Below are positions 1-11,529 of a stretch of DNA of 64,000 bases, piece after piece. The notes beneath the pieces are model-generated. The model saw only the letters and a program-made list of their open reading frames with translations. It ran no database searches and was not told the DNA's origin. The number at the start of each line of letters is the position of its first letter. Position 1 is the first letter of the stretch. This DNA comes from Amoebophrya sp. A120 (taxonomy: Eukaryota; Sar; Dinophyceae; Syndiniales; Amoebophryaceae). Position numbers and translations under genes: made by a program. The stretch covers positions 3,029,675 through 3,093,674 of the forward strand of contig CAJINV010000001.1 in NCBI GenBank assembly GCA_905178155.1. Direction: 5' to 3'.

Positions 1-305
1 CGGTGGCCGGACAGCCCAGAAGGCATGCGCGCACAGCCGCGCATAGGAATTCGCGCTGCTCCCGCTGGTGCCACCGAAGGCCGCCAATTGGCACACGGAA
101 CGAGGGCGCGCGCGTCAGGGTAGAAGGGGCACAACCTGAAAAGGCCGGGGCGCTCTTGGGCCGCCCTTTCGTGCTTTTCTGCCCCGTTAGTTGCCGTTTT
201 GTTTTCATTTGGTCGGCGTTTAGGAGCCTTTTTCTTTGCTAGGCCGATTTGTTCCTAACATTCTGCATCATCATGTTGTTGTGGTCGTACGAGAAGTGCT
301 ACGAC

Positions 306-1026
306 CTACAACAAAGCGGTGCCGTTGATCGCCGGAGCGTCATCGACAGAAGCTTCCTGGGACACGTCGCAGGGCATGATCATGTAGGACAAAGCGGAGT
401 CGATCCAGTAGTTGTCGCCCTTCTTATCGGCGGTGATCTCCGTGCACGTCGTGGAAGGCTTGCCGCCATCGCACACACCAACCTGGGAGATTTATAATTC
501 ATTCAAATGGATACAAATGGACATCAACGGAACAAGTATTGTGCCAGGGTTCGTGTTCCAGTGCTCATCCAGCATCAACGCGTACTGCTATCGCTTTCAA
601 CACGCCCGACAACTCAAATGATCAAGGAACAACAAGCCGTAATTATAATTAATACGCATTGAACTTCTCGTAGACGTACTGGATGATTTTTGACAACGTG
701 TTATCTACGTGATCTAGTACCTCGACGTTGTGCGGGTCCTTGGCTAGGCAGTCGTTGGGCAGGTAGATGACGACCTTCATGTTGACGCCGCAAACCTTCA
801 CGGACTCGAGCTTGTCCACCCGGCTGGTCTTGTAGCAGGTCTCCACGCTCTTGGATCCGCCCGCGAGCTCCGAGCCGAAAATTTCTTCCCCGTTGAACGA
901 AATTTTGTCGGACAAAGCGGCAACTTGGTTTTTGGTTTTGCTGTTGCGCATTTCCCGCAACTTGTGGAGCAGAGCGCTGCTGCCGTTGATGGCGGTGGAG
1001 AGGAAGAAGACGGTCTTGAGCATCAT
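306..1026 (-). CDS. small secreted protein, unknown function (two exons, join unsettled)
   Basis: I do not recognise the family. The first exon opens at one of two consecutive ATGs (1026, 1023). I chose these over an upstream ATG at 1074 because they directly precede a signal-peptide-like stretch (MMLKTVFFLSTAINGSSA), suggesting secretion. Exon 1 runs to about 660 and encodes about 120 residues with three cysteines. The downstream segment, about 485 down to the TAG at 306, stays open and codes for a Cys-containing stretch beginning VCDGGKPSTTC and ending AINGTALL. A clear acceptor (CTCCCAG before GTTGGTGTG) precedes it. The donor is unclear: a GT at the end of exon 1 gives the wrong phase, so either another donor is used or the intron is GC-AG. 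Estimated product about 180 aa. Low to moderate confidence in the exact model. Confidence 0.5.
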
Positions 1027-1346
1027 CTTTGCGGGGGATTGGTTCTTTTTTTGGTATCGCAAACGGCGAGACAATGAACTCTAAAGTTCAAAAGTCAAAG
1101 ACAAAGTAATAAAGAACGCTTGCGTGGGCAGAGGAGTAGAGCGAATCGATATGAAACTTAAAGCACGAAGACCGGTCCAGGAAGCTACAGTTTGAGAGAA
1201 GATAGTTGTGGGACTCGCCGAGATGCAGCAGCAGAAGCAGATGATGATGTCGGGCTTTGAAAACAAAAGTTGTGATGAACACCGAATACAAATCTGTTCA
1301 TTGATGTATCAGGCTAGATGTACAAAGAAAAAGCGTGCACAAATAA

Positions 1347-1711
1347 TACACCCAGAAACAAATCTGAAAATCGGTCCAATCGAACACCGCAAGCAGCAAG
1401 GGGTTTGTAGCGATTCAAGCTCGAGAGGGCTAATCTGACTTCATCCATGCTGTCAGCCTGAAGCAATTAGCAATTCAAAAAATCCACCATTTCCCGAAAA
1501 CGGGAACCACCCAAAGCTGGCAGATTACAAACAAAACCGATGGACTTTTCGCTTTTTTCTCACAGCAAAACTGTACCACCCAAAGCGGACCGAAATGCCA
1601 AAAGGCAAAATGTCTAAGCTGTCACTCTAAAAGTCAAGCGCTTGACAGAAAATTCCTACCGAAGCTATTATCAATAAGTGAGTTGCAGCACTGGTGAGAC
1701 CGAACAAAAGC
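1347..1711. repeat. direct terminal repeat, left copy
   Basis: Identical by eye to 2224-2588. It begins TACACCCAGAAAC and ends ACCGAACAAAAGC. It holds several short related motifs (CCACCCAAAGC twice) but no meaningful ORF. Confidence 0.8.
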
Positions 1712-2223
1712 TTTAACTTGCTTGCGATGTACCTACGTAAAATGAAACAAAAGACACTACTCTGCAGAAGGAAAAAGCAAATCTTTGCCTACCGCTAAAA
1801 CAAATAAAATCGCAAACATAAGGCTGCTAGTATGTACTAAGATAGACTACACCACAAAACACACACTATCACTTTCCACTTCATGCGCTGCCCCGTGCAA
1901 TCCGCTTCACACCGTGTGCGCCCACAAGCGGTTTCGTGTCGGGTTGTGTTGGGCACGTTTGCCGGACGACTGGCGCTGGGCGCGGGGGGGTCAATCGTCC
2001 GAGGCAACAGAGAATAGGTATAGGCCATGCGCGTGGCTTCCTCGTGGATGTAGGCAGTCCGGGCGCCATGAGTTTGATAGCTACGACTGGGGGGCTACAA
2101 TGGCTAAAACTATAGCTACACTAGATGAAACAAAGCGCATACAGGGATGCGCGACCTCCTACCAAAGCAAATACGCAGTCACGACTCCAAACCGTGAGAG
2201 TTGGCTAACCGTGCCGCTAAAAA

Positions 2224-2588
2224 TACACCCAGAAACAAATCTGAAAATCGGTCCAATCGAACACCGCAAGCAGCAAGGGGTTTGTAGCGATTCAAGCTCG
2301 AGAGGGCTAATCTGACTTCATCCATGCTGTCAGCCTGAAGCAATTAGCAATTCAAAAAATCCACCATTTCCCGAAAACGGGAACCACCCAAAGCTGGCAG
2401 ATTACAAACAAAACCGATGGACTTTTCGCTTTTTTCTCACAGCAAAACTGTACCACCCAAAGCGGACCGAAATGCCAAAAGGCAAAATGTCTAAGCTGTC
2501 ACTCTAAAAGTCAAGCGCTTGACAGAAAATTCCTACCGAAGCTATTATCAATAAGTGAGTTGCAGCACTGGTGAGACCGAACAAAAGC
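2224..2588. repeat. direct terminal repeat, right copy
   Basis: Identical by eye to 1347-1711. It is followed at once by GTGCACAAATAA, which also precedes the left copy. Confidence 0.8.
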
Positions 2589-2600
2589 GTGCACAAATAA

Positions 2601-5147
2601 GTAAAGCAAATCCAATCAAGCCAAATTCCTTCAATTGCTTCCTGAGCACCACTGACGGAACATTCCTTCGTCTGAACCGTGTAGAAGATACGCAGAAGCA
2701 GCTTGCTCCTGGCTGACATGCAAGACCAATAGGTGTGACCGGCACTGCTCCCTCATCCACAAACCGCAAGCGCAACGGGAGCGGGACGCAGCGCACTGCT
2801 CCTGTATAAGGCAGACTGCCCGAGATCGGGCGCACAACACAAAATCTTGTTGAGCGAAACACAGTGAAACTACACCCTAGGAACACTCGCCCACAAGGTG
2901 AGACACTTCGCCTGTAGCTGTAGATGTGTGGGCTATGCCCGTCAATGAGGGCTGCTAGGTATGCATGTAAATAATCTTGCAGCAGTTGCAAGCAACGCGG
3001 CCGCGCCAAAACATAACTCAAGCCCCGGGATGGCGGCGCCACGGAAAAGGGCTGGCAAAAAAGCAGAAAAGCTCGGGCGATACAGACGCCCCATGTCCTC
3101 CGGGCGACCAGAACCAGCGCCCATCGTACGGTCGAGCGCCCTGGCAATCGTGCGCCGAATGCCTTGGCGGACCTCTCTCGGGCGGGCCCCACCCACAATC
3201 AATCCACAAGAGGCTTGCCAGGCACGCACAGGGGCAGCCAGGAGGAGCCAGACCACCAACAAAGCCGCAATCGGCACCCGGGCCACCCAATGGGGCCGGG
3301 CGGCATGCGGAGGGGCCGGCAAAGCGAAACGACCGACGGGCCCCCCCTGGCCGCCCGCCTGCAAACGGCACAAAGAAGGGCGCTCACGTTTTTGGCACGG
3401 TCGGGCCGGCATTTGCGGAACCGGTGGAACCGTGGGAAAGTAAGACGTCCTTGGCGTTTTTGATAGCTTCATCTTCCTACGGCTGATGGCCGGCGCTCCT
3501 CCGCCCGGTGTTACACCCGCGGCGTCTTTGATATGATACGGGTTGCCGTATAGCGTCGCCCTATCGATAAGGATGCAGTTTTGCGGGCCGGGACATCCAC
3601 GCACCGCGATGCCCGACGGCACACATCGCGCGCGTGGCCTCGTCGTCCTTCCAATCGAATGACTCAAGTCGAGTGTCTTGATAAAAGGCAAAGGGCGGCG
3701 CCACACCCTCCCCCCGCCCCGGGGGCTGCGCGCCCAGGAAAGTCCTGCGCTGCCTTCGCGAGGCGGCTCGCCCCCTGCTTCTTCTAAGCTTCTGCCGCCG
3801 CCGGCATCAATCACCCCGCCGGCCGGAACTGGAAGCCAGAAGGACGAAAAAGCGGGCGCCCCTTCCGCGCGCCCCTCTTCTTCGCTTTCCCCGCCGGCGT
3901 CCCGCCGTCGCCCCACCGGGGGCGGGCGCCATCGGTCGCCTAGGTAGCCGCCCGGCGGAAGGCGGCGGCGCCGGCGCACTTGGGTGACGCGGGGGGGTAT
4001 TCAGCATGTCGGCGACGGCCGCAACACGGGCGACGGACCGAACCCCCGGAATGGGGGGGCGCGCCCCCATTCCGTGCCAAATGCCGTCGGTCCACGGACG
4101 TACTCCAGGGCAGTGGCCTTCATGCCCGCCCGGGCCCCAAGCACTGGCGCCCTCCTTGACATGCAGCCGGAGGCGTTATTCAGGCGGGCCCTTGATGTCG
4201 AAGGAGGAAGGTGGCCACTGTTGTACAAAGCCCGTCACTGCCGGCGAAGATAACGCCGCAACCCTTCCTATGAGGGCCACAGACGGGAAGCCTCAAAGCT
4301 TCGCAGGTACCAAGCGCATAGATTTTCGGCTTTTGCATTCCCGTCGTTCTCCCCTGGCGCGGGCCCAATCCCGCACGGGGTAAATAAATGACAGCAAGCC
4401 CGGGGCGTCGAGCGGGCGGGCCCGCTGCCTCCCTGCCTCCGGTAGGCCCTTGCGGCGCCGCGCGGGCACGCGGCGGCCGCCATCCCAGCAAACCGGCCAA
4501 GCGCGCCCGCCCCATACTTAGCCGGCGGGGCCACAGGGCTGCAGGCGCCGCGAATGTGGCGCGTTTCGGCAAATTCCTCCGGACACACCAAACACCCGCC
4601 GCGCCAACAGTTTAGTGCTTAAATGCCGGACGGACTTCAGCCGGGCGGCCCAATGGCGGCAACTGCCAAGGCGCAAGCAGTTCGCGAATGCCCGGCCGGC
4701 AAACGCTGAGCCCCTTCATTGCGACGCGCTGCAACACACTCGCCCACCAGGAGGCTACCCGCACCGGTTTCCACCAATAGGAACGCCGCGCATAACTGCC
4801 GCACTGGCCCTGGCCGAAGCTATTATCAGCACGCTGGAAATGATCGGGATATTAAGCATTGCTGTGCGCTTGGGGTAGAGAACACACAAGATAGAAGCTC
4901 CTCGCAATTTTTTTGGCCGAGCTTGCAGCTTTTTCAGTCGCGCACTTCTTCGCACTCAGTTTCTTTTGTTCTAGTTTATCAATCACAACACTTTCATTTC
5001 CTCCATCCAATACAGCCTTTGTGTTTCCTTCCTGAAAATAATGCGTGCACAGGTGTCTGTAAAATCTTCATCATGTTCATGCTCAGGTTGTGGTCATGTC
5101 GACGACATCGACCACAAACACATTACAGGGAAAGCACGCCAGCCTCT
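2601..5147. other. GC-rich island, no supportable gene
   Basis: About 2950-4760 is strongly GC-rich, with runs of CCGG, GGCC and homopolymeric C or G. It is open in several frames on both strands, as expected when GC-rich DNA lacks stop codons. The conceptual products are Pro/Ala/Arg/Gly-rich with no domain. Composition changes abruptly at both ends. The 4880-5147 end is AT-richer and is downstream flank of the eEF3-like gene. I see no RNA gene or promoter I can defend. Confidence 0.6.
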
Positions 5148-8100
5148 CTACGCCACGGCCGGATCAATGACCAGATCTTCGATCCCCTTCGAAAGCGTGA
5201 TCTGCCCGTCCACCAACATCCACTGTTCCGTGCACACCTTTTTCACGAACTCGTTGCTGTGCGAAATGCAAATCACGCCGCCCTTGAACCGCTGCAGCGC
5301 CAAGGTCAAAGAGTCCAGCGTCTCCATATCGATGTAGTTTGTCGGTTCGTCCAGTGCGATGACATGGGGTTTGGTCCAGAACGCTGCGGCAAGCGTAACT
5401 TTCGACTTCTGCCCTGCTGAAAACATTCCAATGTTCCTGTTCAATACTAGTTCCTCCGTTAAACCGAATTGTTCGAAATGCTTTGTAATTTCCCGCGCTG
5501 ACAATGGTCGCTGGTCAATCTGCGCGGTCTGTGCCGCCATCCGGTCGTCGTAGGCTAGCGCGTACGCCTCGATGCCGAGCAGCCGGAGCTTTTCTAAGTT
5601 TTCCCATGTGTTCTGTTTGGCATCGTCCAAGTTTTCCCAGCGGATCTCGTACCAGGGCTCCTTTCCGCGCATCTGCCTCCCAACCACATCATGCACCATG
5701 TTCCCGTATTTTCCGTGCTTACGCGCGCGCTCTTTTCGGTCCTCCAACTCTTCAGGGGATCTGAAGTTCGTACAACATGTAATTGAGTTTCTACTGTCTC
5801 TCGCACGGCCAACTCAATTACGTAGCACGCAAGTCATCACATCATCGTGTAACCGAGGTTACGCGATGGTAAGCTCGTTGCACAGAAAGAACAACTTCAA
5901 AAAGCTCTAATAATACCTGGGTAGTTTCAACCGGTCTTGGTAAGCCTGATCGTAGCCGTTTGCAAACCGCTTCTGGATGTAGATGTAGGGCGTGGTTTGC
6001 AAAAATTCCTGTAAGTGGAACATGTGATGCTGCGCTAGGTACGCCAACCGGCAGTTGCGGTGCTTTGCACACGTGCCTGCCTGCGGCACGGCCGATGCGT
6101 TCGCGTGGATCTCGCCGCAAATCAAATTCATCAACGTGGACTTCCCCGCCCCGTTCTTCCCGCGGATGGCGACGCGGGAGTTCATGGTGACTTTCTGCGA
6201 AATCCCCTTCAACACTTCTCCCTTCTCGGTGTTGTACGCGAAGCGCAAATCCTTGATCTCAATGACCGGCTTCGCCAGACTGGTCAGCCCCTGCACTTTC
6301 CCGGGAATCGGAAACACGATTTTTGCTTTTCTGTCCGGCGCTGCGGTCGTGCTCGTGCTGTCCTCGGACATCGCACTCGCGATCGAACTCGTCTTCGCCA
6401 TCGCGGAGGACTGCACGGAGGCGGTTTTCGCCAGTGCCTCGTCCGTAGTTTCCCCAGCTACTAATGGCGATTCCACCCCGCCGTCCCGGTTTCCCGCAGC
6501 TTGGGACGCCGGGGGTTCAGAGCTAGAAGTACCTCCGCCACCCAGAGGCTTTGTCACTGTTGTCATTGGGGATACCCCCGTCGCTGTTGACGGGGACCCT
6601 TCCCGCTGCACAACCGCAGTTCCGTTGGCGCCGCCCGACACTTCGATTTGTCCCGCGAGCAGCTCCTCGGCGTCCGCGTCGTTCAGGTTCAATTTTTCCT
6701 TGAAAGCGTCGAAATTCCCCTCGTAATACACCAACTTTTCGTTGGCGTAGTTGATGATTTTCGTACAGACCCGGTTCAAAAACAGCGGGTCGTGCGAAAT
6801 GACCATGATCGCAGTCTTATGTAACGACACGAGGTAGTCGCACAACCACTGGACAGCGGTGACGTCCAAGTGGTTCGTCGGTTCGTCGAGAAGCAACACG
6901 TCGGCGTGTTTCATCATGGAATTCGCGATCAGTAGCCGCATCCGCCACCCACCGGACAGCTCCCCAATCGCGACGTTCCACATGTCCGGCGGGAAGTGGA
7001 CCGCGGCGAGGGACTTCTCCAGTTCCTCCTTTTTCGCCGTGGGGTGCTCGTTCTTGATCCATTTCACGCACGTCACTTCCAAAAAGTCCTGCAGCACTTC
7101 CGGCTTCACGTGGACGCACTGGAGATCCGCAGGGATTTGCGACACACCGCCGGAAGCGATCAGGTTCATCAGCGTCGTCTTTCCCGCACCGTTCCGGCCC
7201 ACAACGCCGTATCTTTGGCCTTTCCGCAACTCGAAGATTGTATCTTTTAACAGCAAGTGGCCGCCACCGTACATCAGCATAAGGTTGTCCACCCGGCAAA
7301 TCAAATCCTCCCCGTGGTCAACATCACTTGCATCTTGCTCGTACCCTTCTAACGCTTTTTCAATGACTTCCTGTTTCACCATCCCGGATTGGAACAGCGG
7401 GTCGGTGGACAGCGCGGTGGTGATTTTCTCCACGCACAGATTTTCCAGCAGGAAGCTGAGCAGGGAGCTCTTCGCAAAGGGGCGGAGAAGTTGCTCGTCA
7501 AACGCGCCGAGGTTTTCATCCAGTACTTTCGCCGCTTGCTCGCCCAGGGACATCTGGGTTGGGCGTCGGGGGAGATTGGTAAGAATGGTGTCAATCTGCT
7601 GGATGGTGGCAGGGTCGGGAATTTTGTGACTGTTCAAAGAATCCCAGGGAATATCCACGAACACGTTGTCTTCCTGTTGTATTTTTTGGTTCATCTTGTT
7701 GTGATGCTCATGTTCTTTTACTTTTGTAATTGTATCGTGCTGATTGCCTCATAAATGCGCGGAGAAAAAAACCGGTGTGCCTATTCTTGTCTACGTGGTA
7801 TGTCTTTTACGTTTCATCTACTATACCGGATTCAAATTCCCACTGTTCAGCAGTTCCTTCGCAGTTTCCGACGTCTCTTCCCCCTCGTCCAGCACTTCCG
7901 CGAGACACCGCTTCGCGCTGTTTCTCTTGTTTTCGTTCGCGCTTTTCTGCATTTCCTGCAAGGTTGCCATCAACACCGGCAAAGTTTCCCTTTTCGCCTT
8001 CTGCCCGGATTGGATCCCCTCCTTCCACATCAGGCCGCATTGCCGCCGCACCGCCGGGTCCTCGTCGGCCCGACCGATCAGGAGCAGTAAAACGAGCTGG

Positions 8101-11100
8101 TAGCGGACTTTTAGCGAAGCGGAGGTCATGGAGAGGTTATGGAAGTGTCAGAATCGAAATTGACAAAATCGAAAAATTTCTGATGCACAAAATCGATGTC
8201 AGTTCGAGCCTCAGTTTCCAAGTAGCGCGTGACAAATTTCGGGAGCACCCAAATCCAGTCTGTCATGCTGTATGGGCAAAGAAGACTGCTCCTGTCGTGC
8301 TACTCTGGCAGCACATTGTATACCCCTAAACAGGCTTGCAATCGGTCTCATTTGCCTGCTCCCCAATACAGGCCTTCGGTGCCCTACATTTTACGCATCA
8401 CAAATTTTTCGATTTTGTCGATTTCGATCCTGACACATCCATAGAGGTAGTCTTGGCCGTACTTTTTCATCTCCGCGATCTTTTCCGCCTGCGCCGCGAC
8501 TAAGTCCATCGCCATCTCGTATCCTGTGCAAAAGTATCGTACTCGTACTAATTGCGTTTATGCATCACAATTTTTTTCTTAAGGCAAATCCGCATTACAA
8601 ATTTAATTTGTAATGCTAAGCCAATTTGTTATGCAATTTATACTAGTACGATGCTTTTGCAATGCATATCTCGCGCGCTTTTGCAATGCATTCGAAGGTG
8701 AGCACCGCCTCCGCGAGCGGGGGGAACAGGTCGGCGAAACGGGTGCCGCCAAACCTGCAAGGGAAAGGGTAAGGGTTTGTGAAGGCATTAGCATTGCGAA
8801 ATCACTGCACAACCGCAACAACCTGTAAAAAGTTAAAGTTGTATCCAGCACGCAGCAGCACGTGATAAACGAAACTGTCCTGGGAGCTCACGATGGAGAA
8901 AAGATGAAATGAAAATGAAAATTATGTTGAAAATGGAAATTTAGTAATACTCTTGAATGACGTCTTTTCCCGCCTGACAGGCCCTCTCATTCACCATGGC
9001 GTCCTCGTGCGTTAGGTTTTTCAGCACTGCGCACTATCCTGTGCAAAAGTATCGCACTCGTACTGATTGCAAATATGCATGACCAATCTCCTTCCTGAGG
9101 TAAAACAGCATTACAAATTCGAATTTTCTTGTTGCCAAAATTTGTGATGCAATTTATACTAGTACGATACTTTTGCAATGCATACACACCAGGCCTGGTC
9201 GACGTACCTTTCGAAAATGTCTGCTTTGCAGAGAAACGACACCGCCCACAGGGCGCCGTCGCGCTGGCGCGGGTTTCCCGTGAGTAATCTTGGAATCAAC
9301 ACGTGGTAGAAGACCGGCGCAAACAGCGGCGCCACCTGGTTCAAGACCTCTGACAGGGAGTGCCCAGCGCCGGTTCGGTCGTTCAGCGCCTGATGCTGGT
9401 CGGCGTCATTGGACTCTAGTTTGCTTAGAAGCCACGGGAGAATTCTCGTTTGGAGGAGATCCGGGAGATGCTTGGAAAGCGTTCCAAAGGCCTTCGCGGC
9501 CTCGCGTTGAATTTCAAAGGTCGGGTCCACTGCGAGTTCTTCCAGCTGTGGAATTTTTTGAAATAACTGGCGTATCTTTTTCATGCTCATCAGCTTCATG
9601 ATTCTAGACCGTGTACGCAAAGTGAAAGAACTTGCAGCTTGGCTGTGTAGCAAGAATGAGCAACATGAATGGCAATGAGAAGGCAAAAAACTTCGTTCAA
9701 TCGCAGCTTACCGTTGGCAAGAGCGCGGGCAGGTAGCTCATCAAAACATCTGGGTGCTCGATCAGGATGACGCACGCGCCGACGATTTGGATGCCGTTTT
9801 TCTTCGCATCGTGCTATCGCAAGAAAAAAGTGTTACAGTTACACATTGTGTTGTAGGCCGAGCAAGGCAGACAAGCTCTGTCATGCCGGATATGCATAGG
9901 AGCCTCGTTGCATAGGTGTTTTCCTTTTCATTTCCCGTAGCAGGGTCTGGGTTTCTGCATTACAAGTTTTTTCGCTCATGCAGAGAAATTTGTGTTAGTG
10001 TTGCTGAATTCACTACAAATGTGTAACTGTAACACTTTTTTCGTGGGATACGTGCTGTCTCTCCTTCATGGCTCGGTGGACAATTGGGAAGAGCAGGGCG
10101 AAGGACGCTGCGTCGACGTAGTGGAGAAACGTGGTGTTCTATGCAAGAAAAAAACTGTCTAAGTTTCTTGAGGAATAGCATCACAAGTTTGGGTTTGCTC
10201 TGCACGACACAGAAAACCTGGCATGCGTACTTAGGAGCAGCTAGTACTTGAAAACACGTACGAAAATAGCCTCTGATGTATGTCCAGCATGACAAGTGTA
10301 TACAGTTTTGCATTTTCTGCAAGACAAAGTTACACTTACACAGTTTTTTTTCTTGGATATGTTCGCGATTTTGTACAGTGTCTCGTTTGCGAGCTTCATG
10401 TTGCCAAAATCGAGCAGGCAGGAAATCAACGCCGGGGCCATGGTTCGGATCTCCGGGCATGTGACAATCTCGCCGACGCGGGTCAACAGCTTTGTGCCCT
10501 GCTCTTTCAATTCACCGCGCACTTCCGAGACTGCCCCGCGCAGAACAGGGACGATTTGGGGCAAAAAACTCGCCATCTGCTTGGGACAGTGTTCGCGCAG
10601 AAGATCGAGAATGGTCCCGCAAAGATCAAGGGCGACAAGCTGTTGAAGTAATATATTTGTGATGCTACAGGGTCTGCTTCAGTGCAAAATAATTTTGGGA
10701 CTGGATTTGCTATACTACAATCAAAAACAAAGATAAACAGCCGAAAACCTCCTACCTTGACTTTCCATTTCGACCCTGGCGGCTTTTCAATCGCGCCGAG
10801 TATTACCGGCAAGAATGCTGGCAACGCGTTTCCCCGTCCCGACTGCAGCACTGCCTCCAACACCTTCGTGACTTGGGCCGCGAGCTTCCCTTCGTGCGAT
10901 AGAGCTAGCAAGTCCAGATATACGGTCGACATCAGCGACGTGCAAAACGCAAGCTGCTCACAGACACTAATCGCGTTCGGAATCGCGTGTGGGGGTTTTT
11001 TCGTGGCTAGTGCCGTATTTATCTTCGCCGCGCTCGCGAGCACCAGATCCTTTTCGGAAACGGACCGCGCCATGGGTCCCAGGGCTTCCAAGTCCTTCTT

Positions 11101-11529
11101 TGAGCCTGTGTCAAGGATCTTTTGGATCTTATCCACCACCTCCTGCAAGCCAGCCTCTATTACCACCGGCGCTGGTGCGGGTTTGGTCTTCCCATCTGGC
11201 AGATCGGGCGTGGCAGACGTACTGGACGCCGCCGTCGACGCCCCTTCCTTGGAAGACGGCGTACTTCCGTTCGCGAGAGCTGCGCCATTGGCCGCTCCGT
11301 CTCCTGTTGGAGCGGCGGGTGCGGCTGGTTTACTGGCTTCATCTGTCTGCACGAGCTTCAGACACGCTTTGTATTGCGGTCCGTCTTTCAACTTTGCAAT
11401 TTCGTCCTGCAGCCCCTGTCGCTGCCGGGCGAATTTCTTCCCGGACAAGGACCCGCATTGCTCCAGCTTGTCTTTAATCTGCCCTTCGATCTTCGCAACA
11501 TACTTGTGGCTGTCTTCCAAAGAAAGCAT
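5148..11529 (-). CDS. eEF3: eEF3-type ABC-F ATPase with extended GCN1-like HEAT region
   Basis: Predicted cytosolic ribosome-associated ATPase; eEF3 clears deacylated tRNA from the E site during elongation. Exons (high to low): 11529-10756, 10639-10360, 10134-10051, 9809-9712, 9593-9185, 9029-8951, 8754-8669, 8514-8444, 8132-7827, 7673-5917, 5760-5148. They sum to 4557 nt, 1518 aa. The N-terminus is Ala-rich with charged helices. Residues about 200-730 are HEAT repeats, including a GCN1-like stretch (GHSLSEVLNQVAPLF). ABC1 has GRNGAGKTT (about 888-896), LSGGW and LLLDEPTNHLD. ABC2 has GKNGAGKST, SAGQ, ALDEPTNYID and, between its Walker A and SAGQ, the chromodomain-like insert typical of eEF3 (WYEIRWENLDDAKQNTW). 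It is longer than yeast eEF3 (about 1044 aa) and lacks the Lys-rich C-terminal tail. Five introns are introners; five are GT-AG. A HEAT gene and an ABC gene separated at 7674-7826 is the alternative, but GT-AG there restores the frame. The 9594-9711 acceptor is the least certain. The start is the first in-frame ATG. Confidence 0.85.
8138..8443. mobile_element. introner, family 1 (TATGGA...GTCAGGAT)
   Basis: It interrupts the HEAT region of the eEF3-like gene. Plus-strand ends are TATGGAAGTGTCAGAATCGA and its near-complement ending in TGACACATCCATA. The 5-bp duplication is gaggt (8133-8137 and 8444-8448). Removing the element plus one copy gives CAA GAC TAC CTC TCC ATG (QDYLSM) in frame; read-through stops. 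No shift within the duplication gives GT-AG. Confidence 0.88.
8520..8668. mobile_element. introner, family 2 (TATCCTGTGCAAAAGTATCG)
   Basis: A 149-bp element with ends TATCCTGTGCAAAAGTATCG and CGATGCTTTTGCAATGCATA. Duplication tctcg (8515-8519, 8669-8673). Excision joins GCG CGC GAG ATG GCG in frame in the eEF3-like gene. The adjoining exon contains another copy of the inverted-repeat end (8678-8691). Confidence 0.88.
9035..9184. mobile_element. introner, family 2
   Basis: A 150-bp element, left end TATCCTGTGCAAAAGTATCG, right end ATACTTTTGCAATGCATA. Flanks are cgcac (9030-9034) and cacac (9185-9189), a duplication with one mismatch. Either copy gives Trp-Cys-Ala-Val-Leu in frame, so the mismatch is silent. 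Confidence 0.85.
9815..10050. mobile_element. introner, family 3 (GAAAAAAGTGTTACAG)
   Basis: A 236-bp element with inverted repeats of about 33 bp: TATCGCAAGAAAAAAGTGTT on the left and the near-complement ending TTTTTTCGTGGGATA on the right. Duplication cgtgc (9810-9814, 10051-10055). Excision gives GAG AGA CAG CAC GAT GCG AAG (ERQHDAK) in frame. Confidence 0.88.
10140..10359. mobile_element. introner, family 3
   Basis: A 220-bp element, left end TATGCAAGAAAAAAACTGT, right end ACAGTTTTTTTTCTTGGATA. Duplication tgttc (10135-10139, 10360-10364). Excision gives AAA ATC GCG AAC ACC ACG TTT (KIANTTF), a good eEF3 HEAT-repeat continuation. Confidence 0.88.

Larger units (their letters stand above)
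1347..2588. mobile_element. 1.24-kb element bounded by 365-bp direct repeats
   Basis: Positions 1347-1711 and 2224-2588 look identical over 365 bp and flank a unique interior of about 510 bp. The 12-mer GTGCACAAATAA lies immediately left of the first copy (1335-1346) and immediately right of the second (2589-2600), as a target-site duplication would. This resembles a miniature LTR-type element (TRIM). However, the ends are TA...GC rather than TG...CA, the duplication is long for an LTR element, and I see no primer-binding site, polypurine tract or coding capacity. A local duplication is the alternative. Confidence 0.5.

Noticed and set aside
1347-2588. Full LTR retrotransposon
   Set aside because: No primer-binding site, polypurine tract, TG...CA ends or coding sequence.
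2942-3979. 345-aa minus-strand ORF
   Set aside because: Lies in the GC-rich island where most frames are open. The product is Arg/Pro/Gly/Ala-rich with no domain, signal or splice context.
7694-7821. Boundary between two separate genes (a HEAT protein and an ABC protein)
   Set aside because: The stop at 7821 falls inside a GT-AG intron (7674-7826) that joins both parts in frame, and HEAT plus ABC-ABC is the eEF3 order.
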